A stretch of DNA of 64,000 bases, from the NCBI GenBank assembly GCA_014529385.2, contig CM043943.1, positions 103,078,355 to 103,142,354 on the forward strand. Reading direction: 5' to 3'. Both the position numbers and the translations under genes were made by a program. This DNA comes from Adiantum capillus-veneris (taxonomy: Eukaryota; Streptophyta; Polypodiopsida; Polypodiales; Pteridaceae). Positions 25,263 through 38,123 of this stretch are shown piece by piece. How positions within the stretch are numbered: the stretch's first letter is position 1; each line of letters begins with the position of its first letter. The notes below the pieces were generated by a model. The model made no database searches and had not been told where the DNA came from. It was given only the letters and a program-made list of their open reading frames with translations.

Positions 25263-25542
25263 ACTACAAAATATGTGAGAAGCATGCACGACAAGAAAAT
25301 GGGCAGTCTATTGAGGAGGTAAAGCCATTATCCAAGAGTTCCAAACTCCCAAACCGGCTTCCCCTCACCTACCCCTCAGATTTTGTTCATATTATCTTCT
25401 TTTTGCCTTTTCATCCCTCACTAGGCCCTCAATCCTTAATTAAGATGTATCTCATGATCCCTTCACTTGCAATGAACACTTTGTAATGTTTTGATTTTGG
25501 TCCCATAGTTCATATCTCACATTTGTGACATTAATTCAATTT

Positions 25543-25617
25543 CTCTCTCTCTCTCTCTCTTCCACTTGCTCTAGTGTGTGTGCCCACTAGAGCAAGTGGA
25601 AGAGAGAGAGAGAAAGA
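25543..25617. repeat. Perfect hairpin with CT/GA arms
   Basis: CTTCCACTTGCTCTAGTG (25559-25576) and its exact complement (25585-25602) are separated by 8 bases. The outer CT run on the left pairs with the GA run on the right, giving a stem of about 30 bp. Confidence 0.9.
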
Positions 25618-25785
25618 GAGAGAAAAAAAATCTCTTTCTCTCTCTTTTCCTCTCCTCATCTCTCTCTCTCTCTCTCCTACTCCCTCTCTCTTCCTCTGTC
25701 TCACCCTCCCCCCTCTCTCTCTTCCTCTTTGACTTGCTCATGTGGGTGCTCTTCAACTCTCTCTCACTTCCTCTACCTCTCCCCG

Positions 25786-25849
<64 letters not shown>

Positions 25850-25923
25850 CTTGCTCTCGGAAGAGAGAGACAGGGGGGGGGGAGGTGGGGGAGAGAAAGA
25901 GATCAATCTTGAGAGGGAGAGAT

Positions 25924-25954
<31 letters not shown>

Positions 25955-25980
25955 GAGAGAGAGAGAGAGAGAGAGAGAAA
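25618..25980. repeat. Pyrimidine then purine simple-sequence block
   Basis: Imperfect CT-rich sequence, a perfect (CT)n run at about 25791-25847, then G-rich and GA runs including about 29 consecutive G (25924-25952). CACTTGCTC motifs recur within it. Confidence 0.9.
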
Positions 25981-26849
25981 TACCTTTGTGAGAGGGGCCT
26001 TCTTTTTCTTCTTTTAAACTTGTGATTTGTGAGACCATCCCCACCTCCCTTTATATATATTTTTTAGAATTTCTCTCTTCGTCTCGTCATCTCTCTCAAA
26101 AAGGAGGCTTATCTTTTGGAGACAGGAGCTCTGTATATGTATGCTCAAGCGGCCAAGCAATTCCAATGTGTAATCAACTTTTCTAATGATTGGGTAATCC
26201 AATTTTGATTTTAAAACTTGCATTGTGTTCCTCTTCTCTTGCTCTTTCATTCAAGTGTAATCATTTCAAGTTCTATTGTGGTTTGTGACTACGTGTTTGC
26301 GAGCCGTATCTTCAATTTTGAGTGCTTAAATCATTATTTTTTGATATTTTGACCATAAGGGAGTGTTATTACACCTTAGCACGACCTGCTCGGGCTATTC
26401 TATTGTAGGTTTTATGATCTGGTACATGATGGATTGTGATTTTGGTACCTTGTCAGATTGCTACCACATTTGTAGAATTCTTCCTTTAGACCTTATATAA
26501 CTTCCCTTAATGTTGCCTAACAATCTGAGTCCATTTAGTCATTGAAATGGCATGATGATTGAGAGCGTTCAGAAAGGACAGAGGTAGATTTTATGATCTA
26601 AGAGTTGTTGATTTGCTTGTTGAGTTGAAGCGTTTTCTTCGTAGGTTCACTTCTTGAGGATTGACTCCCTCAAAGAGTCTACGACGTGCCCCATCTGAGT
26701 CACTTTAGTGAGTATTGGCATTGTTATGTTACTGCCAGATAGCTATACTATGTTAGTGATAGAGAGCTATACTATAGAAGTCCTTCACGACGACCTGCTA
26801 ACACGGAGCATGATGAGTTGGAGGATTACAATGTATATTCATTGTTGTG
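25981..26849. other. Spacer between LINE ORF1-like and endonuclease segments
   Basis: No named motif. It may be the degraded ORF1-ORF2 junction of the LINE or an inserted sequence. Confidence 0.4.
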
Positions 26850-27172
26850 GTTAAAAAATCTCAAGCAATGAAGAGGACAAGGAGGGGTAACATGCATGAT
26901 TAAGAAAGGACTAGAAGATTTTGTATCCATTGTGAAAGATGACAAGCACAAACTTTATGTAGGGCTAAAAATTATGACACCAAAAAGAGCATCCATTTTC
27001 GTAGCCAATTGCTACATTCCTCAACATGATTCCCCCTTTTATTCTTGCATGGATAGAAATAAGCCATTTGTTGATTTAGAGGAGGATATTGCTTGTTTTA
27101 AGGGCAAGGGTGATGTTATTCTGTTTGGGGATATGAATGCTTGCACAAAAAACATTGCAACATGATACTCAA
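26850..27172 (+). pseudogene. LINE ORF2 endonuclease domain, part 1
   Basis: Reads GVTCMIKKGLEDFVSIVKDD then ASIFVANCYIPQHDSP and GKGDVILFGDMNACTKN, which are endonuclease/exonuclease/phosphatase blocks of a non-LTR retrotransposon (the G-D-x-N-A motif is intact). The frame is interrupted at 27173 by element B and resumes after it. Confidence 0.8.
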
Positions 27173-28753
27173 TGTCATAATAATCAATATCTAATTCTCC
27201 TAAATGATTTTCCCATGTTAAACTAATCATTTAATATGGGGAAGTGCCAGGGGAGAAAAAGCTAGAATATTGGTTAAGCTAGCAGACCGGCCACAGTAGC
27301 GATCCAAAGGAGGGAAAATAGGGATCCAAAGGGGGGGGCATCTGCAAAAGATCTATGTGCAACAATGGCTCAAAAGACCCTAAGGTTCAGCCCATTAAGA
27401 CTTCCAAAATGCTAAGGTTCCAAAATTCAAAGGTTGTGTCCAAAGGTCAACCATTAGGGAAACTGGATGCTTTGAGTGTGTCCCAAAAAGTTTTTGTCAA
27501 GCCCTACATAGGAGGGGGCGAGCCCAAGAAGTAGGGGATGAGAGAGAAACACCCACACACACTCACAAGCTTCATTTGTACACAAGGGGAAAGAGGGACA
27601 CATGTCAACTCCTTAGGCCAGATGCCCACAAGGTGTACTCAAATCCGATTGGATGGACATGGAGGTGGACCAATGAGAATTAGGCTAGAGTAAATCTAGT
27701 TTAATTAATTTAAAAAAAACTTAATAAAAGAACCAATAGGAATTAAGCTCTCTAGAAGACTATTGGACAGTCTCCCAAGGGGTCCAATGAGCATTCAACA
27801 GCCTAATGGCTTGTCTAATTCCTATTGGCCAGGAGACAAAGGGGTCCAATGAGAGTTTATTTGCATTAATTAATTAGCAAAAGCTCTCACAAAATGGGAA
27901 AGGGAGACACATGTCAGAAGGCTATCACTTATGCTGCTTAATTTCCATTGGCTGAGGTTGGGGAGGTCCAATAGGGCTGTAGCATGAGTAATTAGTAAGG
28001 GAGGTCGACCAAGAGAGAGAGGGGGCTGATTTTTGCAAGGCATTATCACACGCACACTCACACAATCTCATGTGTGACTCTCTCTCCTTCTCAAGCTTTA
28101 ATGGAAAGCTTACCACCTACTCCAAGCTTGTGAGAAGGGAGGCCTACACCAACAACTCTTGGATTTGTGATGCAAATCCAACCAAGAGCCAAGCTTTAAT
28201 GCATTCTCATCTTCTCTACCATGCTAATTACTAAGCTAATCTATGCTAATATGAGTGATTATGTGAGGAGATGTACATCTTTCACGTACGAATACTCCTT
28301 CTTCCTCTCAATCTACTCTCATACCCCGCTAGCTCTCACCATCCTCGAAGGTGTGTGAGGTCTTGGCTCTGAGACCATGAGGGAATTGATGTTGTGTTTG
28401 ATAAGTGTTTTGCTTAGTGCATGAAGTTTCCATTTTCATTGCAATAGCTAGTATTGAGGGAACACAAAGAATTGTATTGTAAAATGTCTCTCTTGATGGG
28501 AGAAACCATAATACAAAGCCTTTTGGAGGGGGAACCGGCTCCATGCAAATCCGGTCCTCAACTGATGTCAATTGCTTAATTTCTCTCTCTTTTGAAGTAT
28601 TGTTCATGCTATCTAACTAGGTGTTATGCTTTTTGTTGCTCTCTCCAGCCAAGCACTCTTGTTATTCTCATTAGGAAGCTATTCTAATGAAATTCTCACT
28701 CTGTTCATGCTATTTTCCGCTACACACAAGTTACTAGACCATTAAATGTTACA
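27173..28753 (+). repeat. 5' LTR of element B
   Basis: 1,581 bp, TG...CA ends. It matches 42413-43288 and 48841-49536 joined. Confidence 0.93.
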
Positions 28754-28754
28754 T

Positions 28755-28772
28755 TGGTATTAGAGAACAAGG
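28755..28772 (+). promoter_or_regulatory. Primer binding site of element B (initiator tRNA-Met type)
   Basis: TGGTATTAGAGAACAAGG, one base after the LTR end, resembles the usual plant tRNA-Met complement (TGGTATCAGAGC...) with a few changes. Confidence 0.75.
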
Positions 28773-29168
28773 TTTCTCTTTTCTTGCTCAAGAAGGGAGG
28801 TCCTCAAGCTACTATAAATGGCTGGTACTATTAATTGCATGTGAGTAAGTAGAATAGAGATTTTTCAGCCTTGCAGTGTGCGTGCCTTTGTGTAGTTAAC
28901 GGGGTATCACCGTCAAGAGCTATGGTCTTAATAGTGGAGTCCTACAGGGCTTGCCTATGGCGTAACCACTATTGAGCTATTAGAAGCTTGACAGAAGCCG
29001 GTGTTGTTTTGGTGTTGAATGACCCTCTCTTCTATTCCTTGCAATTAATGGTATTCGAGCCATGGGTACAGTAGCTTGAGTGCTTTTTCTAAAGGGGTAA
29101 AGAGGAGTAGCAACTAGGGCTTGAAGTGCCAAAGTACACTTAAAAAGTTTACACCTAAAAGTTCTAGA
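28773..29168 (+). other. Leader of element B
   Basis: Untranslated leader between the primer site and the gag ATG. Nothing else recognised. Confidence 0.5.
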
Positions 29169-29628
29169 ATGGCTGACAATAGTAAAGAGAGTGAAATTAA
29201 TGTTGATAACTTTGATTTTGCTAATGAGCAAGCTACTAATGATGCCCCGATGCTTGTTAACTATCTTGTTTCTAGGCTTCAACAAGCCATCGGCAATCCA
29301 TCCCTCCAAAGTGAAGTGCAATGACAGCTTCGTGCTCATGGGATTCTCCAAGCTCCCCACCATGACAAGAGAACACTTAGGAAGCCTCCTTGCAAGACTT
29401 CCAAAAGAGGTCTCTCTCTGATTCGGGAAGAAGAAGAGGATCCCTATGAAGGGCTTAGAAATTTTCTCCTTGATGATGCATCTCCTTCTCAAAGGAGAAC
29501 TCAAGAGCCTCCATCGAAGGAACAAGAAATAAGTGAGTCTCCTGCCACCTCGATGGAGATGACTCCACGAAGACGGCGAGCTAAACGCTCTCCATCGCCT
29601 CCAAAACGGAGAAGACCATCGCATACGT

Positions 29629-31089
29629 TGTCGTGCAGCTCTGCTGCCATGATGAGAAAAAGAGCAGAGAAATGCAAGCTAAGCTTCTTTGCAGCCTACA
29701 CATTAAGTGAGCAGTGATCAGGGCTTGATAACAGGCCAAGCTTAATGATTAATGTATTCTAGATGCGGCTTAGAAGGGCCAAAATATTCCTCAATGATGC
29801 CAAAAATGAGTATGCTTGAAGTAACCACAAATGAGAGATTATGATCCAGAACTGTAGTGCTTGAAGAGCTCTATCGGCCTGTCTTTACGGCTCGTCAATT
29901 GGAGCTACGATGAAGAAGTTATGGCACTTTGAAGTTTGAGTTAATGCAGATCCGTACCGGATTGGGCAACTGCAGCTGAGGTGACAAAAATGAAATGAAT
30001 GCACAGGCTTGAAGTGTTCACTTCGTGGAGCGCGTCGGTCTTTTCAGATCAGTGATCGGAGTCCCGGTCGCCAAGATATTAGCCGTTAAAGATTCACCGG
30101 GGGCCGGTTCCGTGCCAGTCCCGTCCGCTCGGTAGGAGTGCCATCTGGGATTTTTACAGCCTCAGCAGGGTTTGTATGCGCTCTATGCAGTTTGAGAAGT
30201 CTAAAGGAATTAACGACTCGCCAAACCGAGTCCGGGTTCATGAGATAATACGGCTTGAGGCTGATGACAGTTGCCGCCGCACTACTGAGCCGGACAATTT
30301 TGGCATTATCTGGTAATCTGATGCAAGCTATAAACAACCGAGTGCGAAGAGAATGCCTTTCGGCAAGTGCAATCACCTATACGTGCATCTTAGAAGCATG
30401 TGGCATTATTTGAGATGTTGAATACGCAATAAAAATTCACGATGATACTGTTAGTCAAGGACTGCTGAAGAAATTTGTATTGCTTGGCAATTCCTCGGTC
30501 GGCATGTATGCTAATTGTGGCCGCCCAATGCTTGGCCTTGCCTTGGTCGGCATGTATGCTAAATATGGTGCCCATAAAAGGCACAAAGGCCAAGGGCCGC
30601 CCGAGGGACAAAGACCAAGGGCGCCCATAAGCCTAACAAAGGGCCACCCGCCCATAGCATGAATTAAAAGGCCGCTTATAATATGGCCGGTCACCCATTA
30701 GGGGAATTTAGGGGGGCTTTAGTGGGAAAGCAGAAGACAATGGCGGGCAAGAAGCGGGCAGCGAGGGCGCATGCAGGAAGAGGAGCTCGCGCAGGCCGGA
30801 GCATTGCTCGGGAGAGAGTGAGCAAGAGACGAAATTTTCTCAGCACAACGGCGCGACGCTGTTTGATAGAAATCTTGCCGCGAACGGCGCTAGGAAATAT
30901 CCGCCACTGCCACGTCGGGCATTCACACCCCTAGCAACGACGGCGCCATGGTTGCTTAGGGGGAGAGGGTTTTTTAGGGCATAAGGCATAAAAACGAGAC
31001 TGGAAGATAAGAGGAGGAGGCATAACGGCAAGGCTATCAACGACTGCAGCAAACGAAGAAGGGAGAAGCTCGAGGGCAAACTTGGGGCA

Positions 31090-31168
<79 letters not shown>

Positions 31169-32050
31169 TCGTCCTCGAACTTAAGCTTGAGAAGAGGAGA
31201 GCAAGGAGAGAAAAAGCAAGGTAAGGGCATGCAATTCAGGGCTTTCTCTCTCTCTCTCAAGCAACAGAAGGGGCTCTCTCTCGAGCTTTGATAAGGAGTG
31301 CTCTCTCTGTTTCGAGCTTGGTCGAAGGAGCACATGAGAGAGCTTGGTTGAAGCCGAGCCTGGTCAAGCCAAGGTCAAAGCTTGAAAGGGCAAGTGAGCT
31401 TAAGCAGACCGGGAAGAGTAAGGGGATTCACAAGAGAGCTCGGCAAGAGGCATGAAGGGAGTTAATAAAAAAGGAGAAGGAGATCTTGGCTAGAAAATCC
31501 GGCAAGGGAGGATTTGAAGCAGGATACCGCCTAAGAACCAGGGCAAAGCAAAAATGAAGTCTCTCTCTCATCGAGCATAAGATGAGCGGCCATGGTCAAG
31601 AAGGCAAGGAGAAAACGAGGTTAAGCAAGGAAAAGGAGCACTGCAGAAAGCTCTTGAGTGCTATCTAAGCATGGAAAGACCGACATAGAAAGATAAAGTT
31701 TATAGAATCTAAGGTCAGTTGAGGCAGATATAGCAACAGGAGGAAATTTCCATCATCATCATCAGCTAAAGTTTGATTAATCATTCTGTTAAGTCCGGTG
31801 TCGTTATCGGCCCGGTTAATCATGTAAACGAGAGCTTAAACTCCTAGTTAGCAGATGATCCAAGTGACGGAGTTGTTAACAGCCCGCCTTGGCTAAAGAT
31901 TAAGTTGTACTCAGATGTGTTAATCAATTAATTGATGATTGCGGTGATTGCCAGAGTTATCAGTTGTTCTTGTTCTCTCTCTTTCACACCTCCCACAGCC
32001 AGAGGCCCGGCGCTTGCCCGGCTCACGTAGCGAACACATATCCCCTTACA
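29629..32050 (+). repeat. 5' LTR of element C
   Basis: Contains a (CT)n run at about 31092-31164 and a GC-rich region around 30090-30350. TGGTGAACCCGACGCG at 32055 directly downstream is the likely primer binding site, but I cannot name the tRNA. Confidence 0.9.
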
Positions 32051-32096
32051 TCTTTGGTGAACCCGACGCGAAAGGAGCCGGGAAAAGTTAGAAGCT

Positions 32097-33801
32097 ATGA
32101 TTGATGAGTTTATTGTGCAGGATGCTACTTTTTTGCAGGCTAATGATGAAGACATAGTTGAAGCTGTATATGCAAAGTTGGGTTTTGCAGATGTTGTGCA
32201 TAAAGTAGAAGTCCTTGAGGGTGAGTTTCTACAGCCTCAAACTACACAGGGTAAATTTTACAAAGAACTATATCTGTAGTACAGGAGGAAAAGCAATCAT
32301 GGGATCAAGAAAATGAATTGGCTAAAGCTCAGGAAGATGTGCAGGCGAATGAGTGCAGTCATATTCAGGTAGACAAGCAGGAAGATTCAGTTAGAGCTGA
32401 TACTTTTGCTACTGAACCAAAATTAGAGAAAAAATTTTCTGGTACAGATTCTACCATAGAGGTGATTGAAAATACTGGTACAGGCTTTGCCAAACAGTTG
32501 GTTAATGATACAGATGTTATAGGTCAAAGTAGAGCTACTGTTGAGAGCAGCAAGACCATGGATTTTGATATACCAGATTTACCAAATTTGGATGTACCAG
32601 ATTTTGAGGACTTGGCTAAGCAAGAGTATGTGCTTGATTCAGAGGGGGTGCACACTCCTTCATTGACAAGTTTTAGTGAAGCACAGGTATCAAATTGGAC
32701 AACTGAATCTGAATGTGATGATGATGAATCAGAGGGTATGCAGACTCCTCCTTTGACACGCTTCTGTGACCTAGAGCTACCAATCTGGCAGACTGATCCT
32801 GAATTTGATGCTGACGATTTAGAGAGGGAGAAAACTTCTTCTCTATCGAGAATTGGTGACACAGGGCTCACACTATGGCAAAATGATCATGAAATTGATG
32901 ATGCTGATTTAGAGGGGGTGCATAGTGAAGTGCAATCTCTTGATGATGAATATGATTGGTTTCATTGTGCTGATGATACAGACATGGAAAACTTTGTGCT
33001 ACAGAAGTGCAAAGATATCTGGCTGAGGGTGAAAGACTTGAAGAGCAGTATACTGCAGATGTCTTTAGTATGCATGTCACATGTGGAAATCCTCGTTTAT
33101 TGAAGCAACCTGAGATGTGCAAGATTGAGGAGCCTTCTCAAACAATGGACCTAGACCTTATGTGCTTATTGGACGAAGCTTTGGAAGGATTCTCAAACAA
33201 AAATGCTAAGTATACCGATTAAACCAGATTCATGCATGAGAAAGTTTGTTCAGATGCAGTTGATGATGATCTGATGCAGTTGTTGGATGATGCTTTACTT
33301 GATTTTGAGCCTCTACGAGATAGAGAATTGTTTTCAGATGCATCTTGCGAGTCTAATGAAGAGAGTTTTGCCAGAGATTTGATGTATCCAGATGTGCATG
33401 ATCGAGATTCCAATACTAGTGAGAGTGAAGATGAACTGCCAATGCTTTTACCTGTGATTGATGATCGACAATTGGATGAGCCAGTTGCACAGGGGATATG
33501 GCAGTATCTGATGCTACCTGATGCTATATGGAATCTGATGTTACCCTATGATGTTGGGGATTTTGAGCTAGCTTTTGACCCAAGAGGTGACAGATATATG
33601 CATGGTCCTGGGAAATTGCCTTATATGCCATATGATCCAGGCAGTTTGTATGAAGATTTGTGGGCTAATCCATGTTTATGCTCTACTGATTGGAAATTCT
33701 TGTATTTTTCTTATGATCCTGGAGGATGGTGCAAAATTTTTAAAGGAATGCTCACAATGGGGCAAATGATTGGTTTCCCGTTTGATCCCGGGGGCTGCTA
33801 A
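32097..33801 (+). pseudogene. Acidic repeat protein of element C
   Basis: Three open stretches (32097-32279, 32318-33103, 33232-33801) in shifting frames encode a strongly acidic product. It includes an imperfect repeat of about 35 residues: LDSEGVHTPSLTSF, ESEGMQTPPLTRF, then LEREKTSSLSRIGD. Each is followed by a Trp-containing segment (NWTTESE, IWQTDPEFD, LWQNDHEID). The last part has aromatic/Pro-rich motifs (YMPYDPGSLYEDLW, PFDPGGC). I know no such retrotransposon family. It occupies the gag position, but no knuckle or capsid signature is visible. Confidence 0.5.
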
Positions 33802-34392
33802 AGTGCCAGTTGCTGATTTGAAGAGTACCAGTTATCTGATGTAGCAGGTTGCATGGTACAAGATTTTGTTTTCTAGAGTTATGCTAAGTCAAAAGAGTTT
33901 TTGTTATGCAGTCAATAAGATTACATGGCTGGCTTGCAGCTGACTTCTTTGGACAATTGATGAAGTATCTTCACATTTTTTTTGAGATTGGTTCTGCTAA
34001 CAGAACTTGAAGTAAAGGACTTGACGGCCATTCCGTGTGCAGACAGAGTAAGGCATACTTGAGCTTGACAGGGTTCCTTAAGAGAGAACTTAATGGTCAA
34101 GCCGTGTGCATCATTAACTGGAGCACTTGAGTCTGGCGGTGTTCACTAAGCAAGTTATCCATGATTGAATGCTTTGAAGATACGACAGATAAAGTTCAGA
34201 GAATTTTGATGGACAGCTACCTAATGATTAAGCTAAAACATTGATGATAGGGTATAAGCCTTATTTTGTTTTTCATAGGTTTACCAGTAATGTGAGTCTG
34301 ATGATGGGAAAGAGATTAAGGTACCTAAAGCAGATGCATATTAAAGTGCTGTTGGCACAGACCGGAGGCTATGTAGGTTCAAAGGGGGTGGA
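33802..34392 (+). other. 3' untranslated part of element C
   Basis: No open frame of note. Two similar 50-60 bp stretches (around 34005-34075 and 34080-34150, both with GGCCATTCCGTGTGCA / GGTCAAGCCGTGTGCA) suggest a small duplication. Confidence 0.5.
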
Positions 34393-35856
34393 TGTCGTGC
34401 AGCTCCGCTGCCATGATGAGAAAAAGAGCAGAGAAATGCAAGCTAAGCTTCTTTGAAGCCTACACATTAAGTGAGCAGTGATCAGGGCTTGATAACAGGG
34501 CCAAGCTTAATGATTAATGTATGCCAGATGCGGCTTAGAAGGGCCAACAGATGCCTCAATGATGCCAAAAATGAGTATGCTTGAAGTAACCACAGATGAG
34601 AGATTATGATCCAGAACTGTAGTGCTTGAAGAGCTCTATCGGCCTGTCTTTACGGCTCGTCAATTGGAGCTACGGTGAAGAAGTTATGGCACTTTGAAGT
34701 TTGAGTTAATGCAGATCCGTACCGGATTGGGCAACTGCAGCTGAGGTGACAAAAATGAAATGAACGCACATGCTTGAAGTGCTCGCTTCGTGGAGCGCGT
34801 CGGTCTTTTCAGATCAGTGATCGGAGTCCCGGTCGCCAAGATATTAGCCGTTAAAGATTCACTGGGGGGCGGTTCCGTGCCAGTCCCGTCCGCTCGGTAG
34901 GAGTGCCATCTGGGATTTTTACAGCCTCAGCAGGGTTTGTATGCGCTCTATGCAGTTTGAGAAGTCTAAAGGAATTAACGACTCGCCAAACCGAGTCCGG
35001 GTTCATGAGATAATACGGCTTGAGGCTGATGACAGTTGCCGCCGCACTACTGAGCCGGACAATTTTGGCATTATCTGGTAATCTGATGCAAGCTATAAAC
35101 AACCGAGTGCGAAGAGAATGCCTTTCGGCATGTGCAATCACCTATACGTGCATCTTAGAAGCATGTGGCATTATTTGAGATGTTGAATACGCAATAAAAA
35201 TTCACGATGATACTGTTAGTCAAGGACTGCTGAAGAAATTTGTACTGCTTGGCAATTCCTCGGTCGGCATGTATGCTAATTGTGGCCGCCCAATGTTTGG
35301 CCTTGCCTTGGTCGGCATGTATGCTAAATATGGTGCCCATAAAAGGAACAAAGGCCAAGGGCCGCCCGAGGGACAAAGGCCAAGGGCGCCCATAAGCCTA
35401 ACAAAGGGCCACCCGCCCATAGCATGAATTAAAAGGCCGCTTATAATATGGCCGGTCACCCAATAGGGGAATTTAGGGGGGCTTTAGTGGGAAAGCAGAA
35501 GACAATGGCGGGCAAGAAGCGGGCAGCGAGGGCGCATGCAGGAAGAGGAGCTCGCGCAGGCCGGAGCATTGCTCGGGAGAGAGTGAGCAAGAGACGAAAT
35601 TTTCTCGGCACAACGGCGCGACGCTGTTTGGTAGCAATCTTACCACGAACGGCGCTGGGAAATAAGCGCCACTGCCACGTGAGCGAGGGCATTCACACCC
35701 CTAGCAACGACGGCGCCGTCGTTGCTTAGGGGGAGAGGGTTTTTTAGGGCATAAGGCATAAAAACGAGACTGGAAGATAAGAGGAGGAGGCAGAACGGCA
35801 AGGCTATCAACGACTGCAGCAAACGAAGAAGGGAGAAGCTCGAGAAGCTTGGGGCA

Positions 35857-35897
<41 letters not shown>

Positions 35898-36779
35898 TCG
35901 TCCTCGGACTTAAGCTTGAGAAGAGGAGAGAAAGGAGAGAAAAAGCAAGGTAAGGGCGTGCAATTCAGGGCTTTCTCTCTCTCTCAAGCAACACAAGGGG
36001 CTCTCTCTCAAGCTTTGATAAGGAGTGCTCTCTCTCTTTCGAGCTTGGTCGAAGGAGCACATGAGAGAGCTTGGTTGAAGCCGAGCCTGGTCAAGCCAAG
36101 GTCAAAGCTTGAAAGGGCAAGTGAGCTTAAGCAGACCGGGAAGAGTAAGGGGATTCACAAGAGAGCTCGGCAAGAGGCGTGAAGGGAGTTAATAAAAAAG
36201 GAGAAGGAGATCTTGGCTAGAAAAGCCGGCAAGGGAGGATTTGAAGCAGGATACCGCCTAAGAACCAGGGCAAAGCAAAAATGAAGTCTCTCTCTCTCAT
36301 CGAGCATAAGATGAGCGGCCATGGTCAAGAAGGCAAGGAGAAAACGAGGTTAAGCAAGGAAAAGGAGCACTGCAGAAAGCTCTTGAGTGCTATCTAAGCA
36401 GGGAAAGACCGATATAGAAAGATAAAGTTTATAGAATCTAAGGTCAGTTGAGGCAGATATAGCAACAGGAGGAAATTTCCATCATCATCATCAGCTAAAG
36501 TTTGATTAATCATTTTGTTAAGTCCGGTGTCGTTAACGGCCCGGTTAATCGTGTAAACGAGAGCTTAAACTCCTAGTTAGCAGATGATCCAAGTGACGGA
36601 GCTGTTAACAACCCCCCTTGGCTAAAGATTAAGTTGTACTCAGATGTGTTAATCAATTAATTGATGATTGCGGTGATTGCCAGAGTTATCAGTTGTTCTT
36701 GTTCTCTCTCTTTCACACCTCCCACAGCCAGAGGCCCAGCGCCTGCCCGGCTCACGTAGCGAACACATATCCCCCGACA
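34393..36779 (+). repeat. 3' LTR of element C
   Basis: Aligns end to end with 29629-32050. The CT microsatellite is shorter (about 35862-35894). Confidence 0.9.
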
Positions 36780-38123
36780 ACGTCTCCACGCCATACTTCA
36801 AAGAGGGATGACAAAAACCAAGAGAAGAAAAAGGCGAGAAAGAGGACACCCTCTTCTCCATCCTCTTCATCCTCTTCCTCTTATGAAAGCGATGGTGAAG
36901 ACAATGAAGAGCAAGGCAAGAAAAAGGCGAGAAAGAGGTCACCCTCTTCTCCATCTTCCTCAAATTCTTCATCTTCTGAAGAAAGTGATAGTGCAACCGT
37001 TGAACCATCAAAAAGAAGAGGCCATAGGAAATCCTATGCCGCGTGGAAGAGGTCATCCAAGCTCAAGAAGTTCAAAGAGGGAGGGAAGAGCGTCTCTTTC
37101 CTTACCTACGATGGCACTTTTCGTGCTACGGACAAAGTCTTGGCCTTTATCCAACAATTCGATGCGGCATTTGGAGATGAGGGCTTCTCGGAGTCCTCTA
37201 AGCTATGCCATGTAGCTATGCACTTTCAAAAGTCTGCTAGGCAATGGTGGTCTTGCCTACAGGCCAACTGTGAAGCTCCACAAACATGGAAAGCTTTAAG
37301 AGCTTCCATTATGAAGCAGTTTTTGGCCACCGATGCCAAAGACAAAGTACTCACCGAATGGTGAAGCTTAAAGCTCTCTCCTTACGAATCCATTCACAAA
37401 TATGTAGACAAGTTTTGGGACCTAAAACTCAAAGCCACTGTCTTCAAAAAGTTGGATTTTGGAGAGCAAAAGCAACAATTTTGTGCGGGCTTAACTGAAG
37501 AAATGGCGGAGTATGTCAACTCCCAAAGGCCACACACTATGTCGACGGTTATACACCATACTATGGTGGCTTCTCGAATCAATTTCCAAACGGGGGCTAA
37601 AAGAAATCCTAAGCCCACAGAAAACAAAGGTTCCAATGAGCCTAAGGGGAAGGACAATGTCCAAAAGTCTCCTAAGGGCAACTCCAACAAAGCTAAAGAG
37701 AAGGGAGTTTACAAAGGCAGAAATAAACTCTCTCCTGAAGAGCTTGAGCATTATCGCAAGGATAACCGCTGTTTCAAGTGCGGCGAGCAAGGGCATGCGT
37801 ACCGCGCTTGTCCCCAAAAGAACACCTGCCATGAACCTCCTAGATCTATCTTGGTCAAAATCCAAGGGGAGGAAATTCACCACAAAGGATCTCCTCTATG
37901 CCATGCTTGGGGAAAGGTAAGAGAACATGATGCTTTTATTCTCTTTGACCCTGGTTCTACTCACAATTTTATATCTATATAGTTGGCCACCAAGCTAGGC
38001 ATACAAGCCTACAAGATGGGAGATGTCCTACCCGCAAACGGTGCTTTCAAGGGGCAAGAAGCTTCAGTCACTCCCTTAATCGGGAAATTGAGGCTCCATC
38101 TCCAAAGCTATGTGGACAAAGAG

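Larger units (their letters stand above)
29629..36779 (+). mobile_element. Element C: non-autonomous LTR retrotransposon nested in B's gag
   Basis: LTRs of 2,422 bp (29629-32050) and 2,387 bp (34393-36779) begin TGTCGTGCAGCT and end TTACA / CGACA. They are near-identical. The target duplication ACGT sits at 29625-29628 and 36780-36783, and joining the flanks restores B's gag frame. The internal region is only 2,342 bp and has no protease, RT, RNase H or integrase motif. A polypurine tract AAAGGGGGTGGA precedes the 3' LTR. The element must rely on another element's enzymes. Confidence 0.92.
29169..37982 (+). pseudogene. gag: gag of element B, split by element C
   Basis: Coding runs 29169-29628 and resumes at 36784 in the same frame once element C and one ACGT copy are removed. 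Segment 1 starts MADNSKESEINVDNF, has a TGA at 29322 (likely from CGA) and ends in a basic region (TPRRRRAKRSPSPPKRRR). Segment 2 is Ser/Lys-rich, then capsid-like (SVSFLTYDGTFRATDKVLAF, HFQKSARQWWSCLQ) with a TGA at 37362. The zinc knuckle CFKCGEQGHAYRACP follows. The frame continues into the protease motif FILFDPGSTHNFIS and meets TAG at 37980. Confidence 0.85.

Noticed and set aside
30086-30376. Minus-strand 96-codon frame, repeated at 34851-35141
   Set aside because: It lies in both LTRs of element C. Its duplication reflects the LTRs, not a gene family.
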